Below, in pieces: positions 8,873 to 18,560 of a stretch of DNA of 64,000 nucleotides. A model generated the notes under the pieces. That model ran no database searches. It had not been told where the DNA came from and saw only the letters and a program-made list of their open reading frames with translations. Source of the DNA: JAHBNG01 sp039028975 (GTDB lineage Bacteria > Chloroflexota > Anaerolineae > Caldilineales > Caldilineaceae). The number at the start of each line of letters is the position of its first letter. Position 1 is the first letter of the stretch. The DNA lies in assembly GCA_039028975.1 (NCBI GenBank), contig JBCCHB010000046.1:1-64000 (forward strand), written 5' to 3'. The position numbers and the translations under genes are program-made.

Positions 8873-9114
8873 CCGGTAGTCGAAACCAGTTTGACATAAA
8901 TCGGAAAGAATCATAAGTTCATTGTTCACGTATACTAATATTTGCTCTATTTTCTACTCAATCCATGCTCAGCAGATCGCCCCGTCACCCCTTCGGCATC
9001 GCTCATGGACCCGCTCTAAGGAAGCTTGAGTGGGATGAAGAATCTATCTTTGGTCTTCGATAGAATGATACTCATCCATGACTAGCTGTCATACACTCTG
9101 TTGATCTGTTCTTT

Positions 9115-10593
9115 ATGAAACGCCAGTTAAGAATTAATACGTACATGACATTTGTGCAGACAATCGTTCTCGGTGTCTTGCCTTTTTTTCTATACCGCTA
9201 TTTGCTTGATATCCTGGGGGCAGAATTGTTGGGGCTATGGTCTTTGATTCTTTCTTCAACGTCTGTTTCACGAATAGGCGAGCTGGGTCTCTCTGCCAGC
9301 GCAATAAAATTCGTCTCCAAATATTCCGCTTTAGACGATAGCGATAAAGTCAGCCAAGTGATCCAGACGGCCTTTATTTCTGTTGGTCTTTTTATTGGCC
9401 TCCTGCTTGTGACCATTTATCCAATTGCTACCTGGGCCATGGGTTACTTCGTCCCTGAAAACCAACTGGATACTGCCAATGCCATTCTGCCCATTGCATT
9501 TTCATCATTGTTTATTACGGTCGTTGCTGGTACTATCCAATCCGGCCTAGATGGGTCTCAACGAATTGATCTACGGGCGTTGATACTCATTGTCGGATCA
9601 ATTGTTAATTTTGTGGGTGCTGTGCTTCTGGCCCCAAGATGGGGCATTCACGGCGTGGCCTTTGCGCAAATGATTCAAGCGTTTACCATTTTGGGGATGA
9701 CTTGGCTTTTTCTTCGTCAAGTGCTGCCGTCGTTGCCTCTTCTTCCCTACCAGTGGCGCAAGGCGGTGATGATGGAAATGTTAGGGTATGGCGTCAATTT
9801 CCAGATTGCTTCAGCGTGTAAATTCCTCTACAAGCCCATGACGATGGCCCTTTTGAGCCGTTTTGGCGGCCTTGAAATTGTGGCATTTTACGAACTGGCA
9901 GAGCGTTTGGTGCGCCAGATTCGACTATTAATTGTTAATGCCAGCCGTGTGCTTGTCCCATATGTTGCCAATTTGCAAGAGAAGACCCCGGAGCGAATTC
10001 AAAATCTGTATGTAGAATCTTTTCAGGTTGTGCTCTATATATCCGTACCCATCTATGCATCGGTGATTGCATTTTCCCCCATCATCTCCAACTTATGGCT
10101 AGGCTACTATGAACCTCAATTTATCTTCTGCGCCATATGTCTATCTGTTGGCTGGTTCTTTAATACATTGAATGTTCCCGCCTATATGTTCTACCTAGGC
10201 ATTGGCGAGCTAAAGTGGAATACAATTTCTCACGTCTTAATTGCCATCATGAACTTGATCTTTTCGCTGATCTTGGTTCAGTTTTTGGGGAGTTATGGGA
10301 TTGTCGCCGGCTGGGTGATTGCACTGAGTTTTGGAAGCTTGTTGATCATCTTTACCTACCATTCAGACTTCAAAGTTTCATATAGCCAAATACGATTTCA
10401 GGAGAATGCAATGGTGATCCTTGCATCCCTATTTGGTATAGGAGCTGCTCTTCAATGGTACCGTCAGACTGTTGATTCCTATAGCATGTTGCTAATCACC
10501 TGCACGACAGTCATGATGTTCGCGCTAATCGCTATTATTCCCATGTGGCTGCATCCAGTACGCCCCAGGATTATGCGCTGGATAACCCAATAA
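9115..10593 (+). CDS. Wzx-like polysaccharide flippase
   Basis: A 492-residue integral membrane protein with about 12-14 hydrophobic segments spread over its whole length, as in the MATE/PST superfamily of oligosaccharide flippases (usual length 400-500). It begins MKRQLRINTYMTFVQTIV and has polar breaks with Arg and Glu between helices. Wzx proteins turn lipid-linked repeat units across the cytoplasmic membrane. The next gene starts 10 bp downstream and is a Wzy-like polymerase, which supports a Wzx/Wzy-dependent pathway. The ribosome binding site is weak. Confidence 0.82.
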   Translation: MKRQLRINTYMTFVQTIVLGVLPFFLYRYLLDILGAELLGLWSLILSSTSVSRIGELGLSASAIKFVSKYSALDDSDKVSQVIQTAFISVGLFIGLLLVTIYPIATWAMGYFVPENQLDTANAILPIAFSSLFITVVAGTIQSGLDGSQRIDLRALILIVGSIVNFVGAVLLAPRWGIHGVAFAQMIQAFTILGMTWLFLRQVLPSLPLLPYQWRKAVMMEMLGYGVNFQIASACKFLYKPMTMALLSRFGGLEIVAFYELAERLVRQIRLLIVNASRVLVPYVANLQEKTPERIQNLYVESFQVVLYISVPIYASVIAFSPIISNLWLGYYEPQFIFCAICLSVGWFFNTLNVPAYMFYLGIGELKWNTISHVLIAIMNLIFSLILVQFLGSYGIVAGWVIALSFGSLLIIFTYHSDFKVSYSQIRFQENAMVILASLFGIGAALQWYRQTVDSYSMLLITCTTVMMFALIAIIPMWLHPVRPRIMRWITQ

Positions 10594-10603
10594 TAATCTG
10601 ACC

Positions 10604-11965
10604 ATGCGTGATACAAACCTCTATCAGCCGTTTTTACTGGCTGTTCCACTCTTGCTTCTCTACAAACCCAAACTTGCAATTCAAGTAATCATTGGGTTAA
10701 TGGTCGTATTTTTCTTTACATTTCGATTTACTGTATTGGCCCAAGCTGGTTCCGTTTCGATTCATAACATAGATGTGGTTGCTGCCAGCTTAACACTCTT
10801 TGTTACGTTTTTGCTCTTAAAGAGAGAGCGAATTCCTTTAACCCATTCAACATTTTGGATGCTACTTTTGTTTGGCTGGGGTGTATTGGGAATACTTCGC
10901 AGCCTAGGAGAGTGGGGATTTTCAGCGATACATGGTGCCCGCATTGAAGTTGTACCGATGATCATATTCTTCTCCATACTTTTTATCATTCGTAGCGAAG
11001 ACGATGTTGTTGAAACGCTAAGGAGATTTGCGATCATTGTATTTGTTGGCATTGTCTTGAACTATATTGCCTTTTACTATCTGGGCGGAATTGCCAATAC
11101 CAAGTTCTATAGTTTTGACACGCGCCAAGCCTCTCGATTTTTAATTGCAGAAGAAGCTCTACCCGTTGCATTTCTGCTCATTGGGCTTCTGATGGTTACG
11201 GTCAACGGCCAACTCAAGCTGAATATAGCTCTCATTGTTGCTGGACTCTTATTCCTGTTGATGACAATCTTGGGGACTCAGCATCGTTCTGTCTGGATAG
11301 CCACCCTCGTCGGTATGATACTCGTCTGGCTCCGCATGTTGCCTAACCATAGAGCCTTCCTATTGGTTGCCTCACTCGTACTTAGCAGTTTACTCATTGT
11401 GCTGATCCTCTTGTTGCTTGCATTGAATGGGCTGCTGGGAGGAGAAATTCGTTCCTTCGCTGAAGTGAACCTTGCCTTTTTAAGCGGTGTGCAGAACGAC
11501 GCTACTGGCTCATGGCGCTTGAATATTTGGCAACAGTACTTGATAGAGACCTACAAATCACCTCTTATTGGGCATGGCTTCGGTCCGGAATTGCTCATTG
11601 ACTTTGGAAGCTATAAGAGACGAATCCAATCACACAATGCCTTTGTGACCTACTTTTATGAGACTGGCATTATTGGAATTGTTATCCTACTGACTGCCCT
11701 TTTCCACTGGTTTAGAGAAATTCAGTATTACATCAGAACCGAGCTAAATCCAACCTATCGAATGTTTGCAATCGGATTGCAGTTAAGTGCGGTGATGTCT
11801 CTGTGCTTTGGTTTTTTCTATCGCCAACACATATTAATTTGGGTGATATTGGGTCTAGGCTCAGTTATGGCCTATCAGCGATATCTTCCACAAAAAGATG
11901 CTGCCAGAGCACCCGCTGACAACCTTCCCTATCAAACTTCTATGGTTCACGAACAATCAATTTAG
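10604..11965 (+). CDS. O-antigen polymerase/ligase-like membrane protein (Wzy/WaaL family)
   Basis: A 453-residue protein with about 11-12 membrane segments and one long extracytoplasmic loop around residues 290-345. The loop and the next helix carry GHGFGPE and QSHNAFVTYFYETGIIG, the pattern typical of the O-antigen ligase/polymerase family (RxxSHN-like). It probably joins repeat units outside the membrane to make the polymer. Whether it is a polymerase or a ligase cannot be told from sequence; its place directly after a flippase favours polymerase. Confidence 0.8.
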   Translation: MRDTNLYQPFLLAVPLLLLYKPKLAIQVIIGLMVVFFFTFRFTVLAQAGSVSIHNIDVVAASLTLFVTFLLLKRERIPLTHSTFWMLLLFGWGVLGILRSLGEWGFSAIHGARIEVVPMIIFFSILFIIRSEDDVVETLRRFAIIVFVGIVLNYIAFYYLGGIANTKFYSFDTRQASRFLIAEEALPVAFLLIGLLMVTVNGQLKLNIALIVAGLLFLLMTILGTQHRSVWIATLVGMILVWLRMLPNHRAFLLVASLVLSSLLIVLILLLLALNGLLGGEIRSFAEVNLAFLSGVQNDATGSWRLNIWQQYLIETYKSPLIGHGFGPELLIDFGSYKRRIQSHNAFVTYFYETGIIGIVILLTALFHWFREIQYYIRTELNPTYRMFAIGLQLSAVMSLCFGFFYRQHILIWVILGLGSVMAYQRYLPQKDAARAPADNLPYQTSMVHEQSI

Positions 11966-12320
11966 GCCCTTAAGGCTATGATATCGACAAAAAATTGCGG
12001 ATGTTGAGTTCGAGCAGAGCACTGGTACGGCCGCAGTCCCCTCGATTTTGCCGCAGCCGTTTCAGGCCGCCGCCCTGCACCCAGCGAGTACCCGACCAGC
12101 GAAGGCGAAATCTAGCTAGTTCCTTTGCAGTTCAATTCGTGTTTTTACGGCAAGAAAACCTGGTTCAACCAGATCTCACATGGTTGACAGAAAAATGAAC
12201 GGGGATTAGCCAGATTATTAAGAATAGAAGAGAAAAATCTTCGTAATCTTTAAAATCCTTGTTCAACAAAGTTGTCAATCACATGAAATCCCAAAGAACC
12301 AAAATATCTTCTTGTAATTA
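11966..12320. other. Intergenic interval with a GC-rich patch
   Basis: 355 bp within the polysaccharide cluster. The part from about 11980 to 12130 is more GC-rich than its flanks. On the minus strand it gives a short open stretch rich in Arg (RFRLRWSGTRWVQGGG) that ends at a stop near 11980 and is closed upstream by a TGA. It could be the tail of a lost gene, possibly a transposase, but I cannot identify it. The rest is AT-rich and looks non-coding. Confidence 0.35.
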
Positions 12321-13355
12321 ATGGTAAATGAAATGAGTACAGAACTTCCCTTAGTAACTGTTGTGACTCCATCTTACAACCAAGCCGACTTTATTGAAGA
12401 GACGATCTGTAGCGTCTTTAGGCAGGAGTATCCAAATATCGAGCACCTTGTGATGGATGGTGGATCAACTGACGGCACGGTTGAGATATTGAAGAAATAC
12501 CAATCAAAATATAACTTAAAGTGGATTTCTGAGGCAGATTCAGGCCAATCTGATGCACTCAACAAAGGATTTCGTAGAGCTTCGGGTGCAATCATCGGCT
12601 GGCTAAACTCAGACGATACGTATATGCCCGACGCCATTCAGACAGCGGTAGAATATCTAGCCGCCAATCCAGCAAGTGGGTGGGCCTATGGAGATGGCTA
12701 CTGGATCGATGAGACGAGCCGCGTTCTAAGCGAAAAATACTCCGGCCCATACAGCTTGGCAAATTTGGTCTATAAAGGAATGTATGTAACTCAGCCCTCC
12801 ATGTTTATCCATAAGGCAACATTGGATAAGGTCGGTTATCTGGATGAGAGCATCCATACGACAATGGATTACGATTTTTGCCTACGCCTTGGATACCATA
12901 GTGATGCCGTCTATATTCCACAAAAGCTGTCAACGAGACGACTTCACTCTGAGGCAAAAACCGAAGCAGTAAGTGTCAATTTTTATGACGACGCGATCCG
13001 TTCTATGGACAAACTATTCGCCCGTGCTGACCTACCAGACGATGTGATGGCGCTGCGTGATGATGCATACGCCCGGCGACATATGATTGGCGGTTATCAA
13101 GCCTTTAGCGCTGGTCAATATGAGCGAGCACGGAATCTATTGGAGGCATCTTTGGCCCTCCGCCCCAAATATTTACAGAAGGAAGGGCTGCTCATGCGCT
13201 TGCTAATTTTAGAAAGCTATTTTGGCCTTACTTGGCTAACCCCAGGTCATTCGCGCCGCCAAGCTGAACAGAAATATGCAGCTGAACATGGCAATGTGTA
13301 TGTCAACTGGAGCTTGTCAGAACCAACTGTTCAAAATGCAATGGCCCCCAGGTAA
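12321..13355 (+). CDS. Family 2 glycosyltransferase
   Basis: A 344-residue GT2 enzyme with a GT-A fold. The N-terminus carries the nucleotide-sugar part: VTVVTPSYNQADFIEETI, then DGGSTDGT, and LNSDD as the metal-binding DxD equivalent. SDALNKGF and a QPSMF/ DYDFCLRL acceptor region follow, with an alpha-helical C-terminal tail. It should transfer a sugar to the lipid-linked repeat unit in the cytoplasm. A second ATG lies at 12333; neither start has a clear ribosome binding site. The next glycosyltransferase begins 2 bp after its stop, so the pair is one operon. Confidence 0.88.
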   Translation: MVNEMSTELPLVTVVTPSYNQADFIEETICSVFRQEYPNIEHLVMDGGSTDGTVEILKKYQSKYNLKWISEADSGQSDALNKGFRRASGAIIGWLNSDDTYMPDAIQTAVEYLAANPASGWAYGDGYWIDETSRVLSEKYSGPYSLANLVYKGMYVTQPSMFIHKATLDKVGYLDESIHTTMDYDFCLRLGYHSDAVYIPQKLSTRRLHSEAKTEAVSVNFYDDAIRSMDKLFARADLPDDVMALRDDAYARRHMIGGYQAFSAGQYERARNLLEASLALRPKYLQKEGLLMRLLILESYFGLTWLTPGHSRRQAEQKYAAEHGNVYVNWSLSEPTVQNAMAPR

Positions 13356-13357
13356 TC

Positions 13358-14494
13358 ATGAAGAAAGTTCTCATTGCTCATCAATCCTCTATTCCTCACT
13401 ATCGGGTTCCTTTTTATAACGCATTAGAACGTGTTCGGAGTGAAGAATGGACCTTTGATGTCGTCTTTGATCCAACTGAATTCGAGACACCCATCTTCTT
13501 CAAAGAACCTTTAGATCAGATTGATTTCGCTTTTTCACTTTTAGAGACACGTACATTGTCGACCCAGGTTTCTGGAAAAGGAATCCACTACCAGACTTTT
13601 TGGAAGCAAGCAGGTCGCTACGATTTGATTATTGTCGAAAATGCGGTCAATAATTTGACATATCCACTTTGCCACTTCCATCAGCTTCATGGCAAAAAGA
13701 TTGCCTTTTGGGGACACGGTAAAGACTTCAATGTCGCTAATCCAGGAGCTATGAAGAGAGCGTCTGAGCATGTCAAAATGTGGCAGACTCGTCGCGCAGA
13801 CGGCTTTTTTGCCTATACGCCTGGGATTAAAGAGTACCTAGTTAAGCGGGGTGTCGATCCGAATCGAGTTTTCGTAGTAAACAATACGATTGATATTGAG
13901 GAGCAGCGAACCTATTTTGACAAGTATCGCTCCCAGCGTGAAGAGATTCGTAAAAGGCTTGGTATTGGGAGTGGCCCAGTACTCCTCTTTGTTGGGCGAT
14001 TTACCAAGAATAAGCGGATCGACTTTCTACTAGAAGCATTCTCTTACCTGCAGCGCGCGGAGCCGCAATCACATTTGCTGCTCGTAGGCGGGGGAGATTT
14101 TTCGGTTGAGCAATATGAGACAAAAAATGTCCATTGCCTAGGGACAATCGTCGATCTAGATGAGCTGGCACCTATTTACGCTGCTAGTGACCTTTTTGCC
14201 TTTCCAGGCGCTATTGGACTCGCCCCTCTACAGGCGCTCTGTTACGATCTTCCAGTCATAACATTGGAATCAACGATGCATAAGCCTGAGGTAGAGTACC
14301 TTACATCTGCTAATTCGATCATCTTGCCATCAAATTTAAGCCCCAAAGAGTACGCGTCGGAGCTTCTTAATTTAACAACTGATGGAGGTCGGCTCAGAGA
14401 TTTGCGCTCGCAGATCTGGCCTAGCATTCGTCACTTAACCATTGAGCAAATGGCCAAAAACTTTGCTTCTGGCGTTACCTCAATTTGTTTCTAG
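13358..14494 (+). CDS. Family 4 glycosyltransferase
   Basis: A 378-residue GT4 (GT-B fold) enzyme. The N-terminal acceptor domain begins KVLIAHQSSIPHYRVPFYN, the usual opening of such enzymes. The C-terminal donor domain has LLFVGRFTKNKRIDFL and the nucleotide-sugar region FPGAIGLAPLQALCYDLPVI, in which the common E-x7-E motif is altered (the first acidic position is not obvious). AGG precedes the ATG by about 7 bases. It is translationally close to the GT2 upstream and is the last gene before a 600-bp gap that starts with an 85-bp repeat element. Confidence 0.85.
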   Translation: MKKVLIAHQSSIPHYRVPFYNALERVRSEEWTFDVVFDPTEFETPIFFKEPLDQIDFAFSLLETRTLSTQVSGKGIHYQTFWKQAGRYDLIIVENAVNNLTYPLCHFHQLHGKKIAFWGHGKDFNVANPGAMKRASEHVKMWQTRRADGFFAYTPGIKEYLVKRGVDPNRVFVVNNTIDIEEQRTYFDKYRSQREEIRKRLGIGSGPVLLFVGRFTKNKRIDFLLEAFSYLQRAEPQSHLLLVGGGDFSVEQYETKNVHCLGTIVDLDELAPIYAASDLFAFPGAIGLAPLQALCYDLPVITLESTMHKPEVEYLTSANSIILPSNLSPKEYASELLNLTTDGGRLRDLRSQIWPSIRHLTIEQMAKNFASGVTSICF

Positions 14495-14522
14495 CATTTC
14501 CCCAAGTAAAACGCTTCGTAGT

Positions 14523-14606
14523 TATACTGCGGTCGTTTTTAAAATAGGAGTTTTCCGACGCTCTACCAGAGTGACCAAACTCGTGTTTCAAACGGAGCTG
14601 AGTATA
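14523..14606. repeat. Dispersed 85-bp inverted-repeat element, copy 3
   Basis: 84 bp: TATACTGCGGTCG at the left, CTCTACCAGAGTGACC at the centre and GGAGCTGAGTATA at the right, closely matching copies 1 and 57017. It lies 29 bp after the stop of the plus-strand GT4 gene, so it could also act as a 3'-end hairpin. It is the only copy not just upstream of a start codon. Confidence 0.85.
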
Positions 14607-15103
14607 GGACACTGTTCGATAAGTTATGATAAATTTTGTAAATAATGAACGTTTAGAAGTAGGCGCTGTTTTTAGCTGCGCAAGGGTGGGCGCCTCCTCA
14701 TTTTCAAGAGATGTCACGGGATTTCCTATGCCTGTACGGTTACAAGCTTGTTCCCAGGAAACTGGGGACCGCACCTACGATTGGTCGTTTCTAAAGTATC
14801 AAAACTGATCGAATGCTGTCCCAGGCTTGGCTGTCTGCAAACAAAAGGCATTCTGAAAGACTTATGAAGCCGTTAATTTGGTATGCTGGAGTCCAGTAGA
14901 CGTAAGAGTCAATTACATTTCCTGTGACGAATTTGTAACGGCCTATGTGATTAAGTTGTAATGAAATCGAACTCTTTTCTAAGTATAATTTAATAAGAAG
15001 AGAGCCGATTTATACCCCCTGGCAATACAGTTGGCTTCTATGCTACAAAAGAAATAATTGATCATAAATAGAGGATAAATCTTACGAAGTCAAATCTTCT
15101 CCT
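14607..15103. other. Intergenic leader region before the lyase/dehydrogenase genes
   Basis: About 500 bp without a credible gene. Two hairpins stand out on the plus strand. AGGCGC (14661-14666) pairs with GCGCCT (14690-14695). GTTCCCAG pairs with CTGGGGAC around a GAAA tetraloop (14750-14769), a GNRA-type loop common in structured RNA. I could not match the whole to a known riboswitch. It may be the untranslated leader of the operon that starts at 15104. Confidence 0.35.
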
Positions 15104-17218
15104 ATGATCCCAGGGCAGATCCCAACCATTCGAATGCTAAAACAGTACGTTCCTGAAAAAGCCAAGTGGTATTTTAGTCGGTTGACCTCCATGTCGGTCG
15201 ATGAAGTATTCTACCGTATCCAACAGCGAACGAATATCGAAATTGATAGAAGATTTTCTGCCACGGAAGCTTCATGGCAGCGTGACAGGCAGGTTGTTTT
15301 ACCAAGCCAACCTCTAGAAGTCAAGGTCGGTCTCGAGACTGTTGAGCATGAAACAGTAAGACAGACCTATATTGAGTTGTACCCTGAGAATTATGAAGCA
15401 TTGATTCATAAGGCTGAGGCACTTCTTGAGCATAAGATGGAGCTATTTGGCTTCTCCGTAGATTTAGGTAAAGAGATCAATTGGCACCAGGATCCGAAGA
15501 CGAAACGAATATGGCCGAGGGAATTCTGGGCCAATATTGATATTCGTGATGGCTCAAAGATTGGCGGTGTCAAGTGGGTGTGGGAGTTAAATCGGCATCA
15601 TCATCTGGTCACCCTGGCCAAGGCATTTTACCTAACCGATGATGAAAAATACGCTCATGAAGTCTGCTCCCAATTGAGAGGCTGGATATCGACCAATCCT
15701 GTTCATGTTGGGGTCAATTGGACGACGTCGCTCGAGCCGGCTATCCGTCTAATCAATTGGACTTGGGTACTCGCATTTCTTTCTTCCTACGATAGCTTTG
15801 ATGAATCACTGCTGCAGGATATATATGGCGCAATTGATCAGCAGGCGAACTATATCTTCCGCTATGAATCGAAACATAGCTCCGCAAATAACCACTTGAT
15901 TGGCGAAGCAGCAGGATTGGTTGTTGCTGGCCTTTCATTTCCCTTCTTAAACCCGGCTTCCAAATGGGCCGAACATGGCCTACGTACATTAGAGAGAGAG
16001 GTCGGAAAACAAATTCTAGAAGATGGAACCTCAGTCGAGCAGGCGTTTCATTATCTGGCATTTACACTTGACTTTTGTTTAATTGCTTGGCGGGTTGCCG
16101 AGCTAAATAGTCTGCCCCTTCCTCCCATTTGGGTAAGTCGTCTTGAATCTGCCGCTGACTTTTTGTGCAGCGTTATGGATGAAAAAGGTATGGTCCCTCA
16201 CATCGGCGATAGTGATGACGCCTGGGTCTTATGCCTAGATGATTTGCCTCATCCAAATAATTTCTCCTCACTTGTTACATCCGCATCCTTTGTCTGTAAC
16301 AACATGCATCTCCAGCATCCATCATGTGATTGGGATGAGAAAAACTTCTGGCTCTTTGGCCCTCAAGGAAAAGATCGTCTTGATACCCTGACGCCATCTG
16401 AGCAGGATCCACTCTTTGCCCACTCGAAACTTTTGCCGGATGGTGGATACGCAATTCTACGAAGTGCCGACAGGCTTGCTCTATTTGACTGGGGACCATT
16501 GGGCTACCTTTCTACGGCAGCCCATGGCCATGCTGACGCTTTAAGCTTAACCATCACGTTAGGTGATCAGCCTGTTCTTATTGATTCAGGCACATATGCC
16601 TATCAGGAAGGAGGCGCTTGGCGGGACTTCCTACGCAGCACGCGAGCACACAATACGATTGTAATAGATGATTGTGATCAGAGCGAAATGCTCGGTGCTT
16701 TTTTATGGGGACAGCGAGCGAACGCAACCCTTTTGCAGTGGGACTTTACTGATGAATATGACCTAGTTGTTGCCGAGCATGATGGGTATGCTCAATTTGG
16801 TATCATTCATCGTCGGGCTATTTTATTTGGAAAACCGGATTGCATCATTGTCATGGACTGGATCTTCGGAAGCGGTACCCACAAAGTTGAGCAACTCTGG
16901 CATTTTTCTCCCGAGTCTCAAATAGATTGGGAAGGCCGTAAGGATGCATCAATTACGATTCAGTGCAATCACAAACACATAACTATTGTTGCTTTGGAGC
17001 GAGAAGGCCTAGAGGTAAGCACATGTAGCGGGAAAGAAAATCCACTTCAAGGATGGGCTTCTTCTACGTATGCTCAAATTTCGCCTGCGCCTGTTGTGGC
17101 GCTGTCTGGCCATGTCTCGTTGCCTTTTCAAACTTCTGTTGCCTTTGACTTTGGGGCTTGCGAGCGAAGTAGATTAACCCATTGGAGGGACAAATTATTA
17201 TCTTTGCTACAACTTTGA
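15104..17218 (+). CDS. Heparinase II/III-family polysaccharide lyase
   Basis: A 704-residue protein of the heparinase II/III (alginate-lyase-like) family. It has an N-terminal alpha-toroid with HSSANNHLIGEAAG (about 258-271), the conserved Asn-His-Glu active-site stretch. The C-terminal beta-sandwich has AAHGHADALSLTI (about 472), DSGTYAYQEG and RSTRAHNTI, all typical of the family. Such enzymes cleave uronate-containing glycans by beta-elimination. There is no obvious signal peptide, so it may be cytoplasmic or exported by another route. Its place beside an AlgD-like dehydrogenase suggests it trims or edits the glycan made here. The start codon has no clear ribosome binding site. Confidence 0.85.
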   Translation: MIPGQIPTIRMLKQYVPEKAKWYFSRLTSMSVDEVFYRIQQRTNIEIDRRFSATEASWQRDRQVVLPSQPLEVKVGLETVEHETVRQTYIELYPENYEALIHKAEALLEHKMELFGFSVDLGKEINWHQDPKTKRIWPREFWANIDIRDGSKIGGVKWVWELNRHHHLVTLAKAFYLTDDEKYAHEVCSQLRGWISTNPVHVGVNWTTSLEPAIRLINWTWVLAFLSSYDSFDESLLQDIYGAIDQQANYIFRYESKHSSANNHLIGEAAGLVVAGLSFPFLNPASKWAEHGLRTLEREVGKQILEDGTSVEQAFHYLAFTLDFCLIAWRVAELNSLPLPPIWVSRLESAADFLCSVMDEKGMVPHIGDSDDAWVLCLDDLPHPNNFSSLVTSASFVCNNMHLQHPSCDWDEKNFWLFGPQGKDRLDTLTPSEQDPLFAHSKLLPDGGYAILRSADRLALFDWGPLGYLSTAAHGHADALSLTITLGDQPVLIDSGTYAYQEGGAWRDFLRSTRAHNTIVIDDCDQSEMLGAFLWGQRANATLLQWDFTDEYDLVVAEHDGYAQFGIIHRRAILFGKPDCIIVMDWIFGSGTHKVEQLWHFSPESQIDWEGRKDASITIQCNHKHITIVALEREGLEVSTCSGKENPLQGWASSTYAQISPAPVVALSGHVSLPFQTSVAFDFGACERSRLTHWRDKLLSLLQL

Positions 17219-17234
17219 GGAGACTTCAACTTTC

Positions 17235-18560
17235 ATGAATATAGCAGTTTTCGGGCTTGGATACGTTGGGTGCGTGACGACTGCGTGCTTGGCACGAGAT
17301 GGCCACTCTGTGATTGGTGTTGATATACAGACAGAAAAGGTTGCTGATTTCAACCAGGGTATCAGTCCAATGATTGAACCTGGCCTAGACGAACTTTTGG
17401 ATCAGGGCGTGCAAAGTGGGTGCATATCTGCAACAACCAGCGTTATTGATGCGGTGGAATGTAGCGACCTTGCAATCGTCTGTGTCGGTACACCATCCCA
17501 AGCAAACGGTGATTTGGATCTATCCTATGTTGAGCGGGTCTGCCATGAAATCGGTAATGTATTGGCCCGAAAAAGCGGTTATACGGTTGTTTCTATTCGC
17601 AGCACCATGTTGCCCGGACGTGCCAAAGAACAATTGATTCCTACCTTGGAGTCTGCTTCAGGCAAACGTGTGGGCGATGACTTTGGCTTTGTTATAAACC
17701 CAGAATTTCTGCGCGAAGGAACAGCCATTGCGGACTTTGACACACCTCCCTATACCATCATTGGTGAGTATGACCAGCGAAGCGGTGATGTGGTTGCAGA
17801 GCTCTATCAGTCGCTGGATGCTGAAATCTTCCGCATGGATTTAGGCGCAGCGGAAATGCTCAAATATTCCAGCAATGCGTTTCATGCCTTAAAGGTTGTC
17901 TTTGCCAATGAGATAGGCAATCTGTGTCAAGCATACGGTGTCGATAGCCACCAAGTAATGGATGTCTTTACTCATGATACAAAGTTGAATTTGTCTCCAA
18001 ATTACTTAAAACCTGGCGCTGCCTTTGGTGGCTCCTGCTTAGGCAAGGACACGCGAGCTCTCTTGTATGCCGCACGGCAGCGTGATCTGCGGGTTCCTGT
18101 TTTGGAATCGATTTTGCCGAGTAATCAACTGCAAATAGAGAAAGCACTTAACATACTCTTACGAGAAGAGAATCGTAAAGTAGGTATTGTTGGTCTGAGC
18201 TTTAAGCCGGATACAGACGATTTGCGTGAGAGCCCGGCGGTTGAATTAGTCGAGCGTTTGGTCGGCAAAGGCTTTAAGGTGCGAATTTATGATAAGCAAG
18301 TCTCGTTAGGCGATCTTCGTGGTAGCAACGAGTTATTTATCTCTAATGCTATTCCTCATATTCACTCGCTGATGTGTGATACGCTAGAAAAAACGGTGGC
18401 TGAGTCCGAGTCCATTGTGATTACAAAAAACCTTAACAAAGATGAATATCAATCCCTAAAGCGCTCACTGAGTCCTAAGCACTCACTCATTGACCTTGTT
18501 CGTTTAAACGGTAGATTGATTCCCGGATTTAGAGGAAGTTATCATGGAATATGCTGGTAA
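17235..18560 (+). CDS. AlgD-like GDP-mannose / UDP-glucose 6-dehydrogenase
   Basis: A 441-residue NAD-dependent nucleotide-sugar dehydrogenase that makes the uronate form of a sugar nucleotide. It has the Rossmann motif GLGYVG (7-12), SPMIEPGL, CVGTPS, RSTMLPG and the catalytic Cys268 in GAAFGGSCLGKD, where the usual Pro after SCL is Gly. The C-terminal part carries GLSFKPDTDDLRESP and the protein ends GICW. As I recall it, Pseudomonas AlgD also ends GICW, and the N-terminus is closer to AlgD than to UDP-glucose dehydrogenases, so GDP-mannuronate is the likely product. GGAG precedes the ATG. The stop overlaps the next gene by 17 bp. Confidence 0.85.
   Translation: MNIAVFGLGYVGCVTTACLARDGHSVIGVDIQTEKVADFNQGISPMIEPGLDELLDQGVQSGCISATTSVIDAVECSDLAIVCVGTPSQANGDLDLSYVERVCHEIGNVLARKSGYTVVSIRSTMLPGRAKEQLIPTLESASGKRVGDDFGFVINPEFLREGTAIADFDTPPYTIIGEYDQRSGDVVAELYQSLDAEIFRMDLGAAEMLKYSSNAFHALKVVFANEIGNLCQAYGVDSHQVMDVFTHDTKLNLSPNYLKPGAAFGGSCLGKDTRALLYAARQRDLRVPVLESILPSNQLQIEKALNILLREENRKVGIVGLSFKPDTDDLRESPAVELVERLVGKGFKVRIYDKQVSLGDLRGSNELFISNAIPHIHSLMCDTLEKTVAESESIVITKNLNKDEYQSLKRSLSPKHSLIDLVRLNGRLIPGFRGSYHGICW

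Noticed and set aside
11980..12130. Possible transposase tail on the minus strand
   Set aside because: The open stretch is short, closed upstream by a TGA and without any transposase motif I could name. Kept only as part of the intergenic note.
14475..14774. 99-residue frame on the minus strand
   Set aside because: It reads through an inverted-repeat element and has no signature; probably chance.
14607..15103. Cyclic-di-GMP riboswitch before the polysaccharide operon
   Set aside because: The hairpins do not carry the conserved bases of the GEMM classes that I know.
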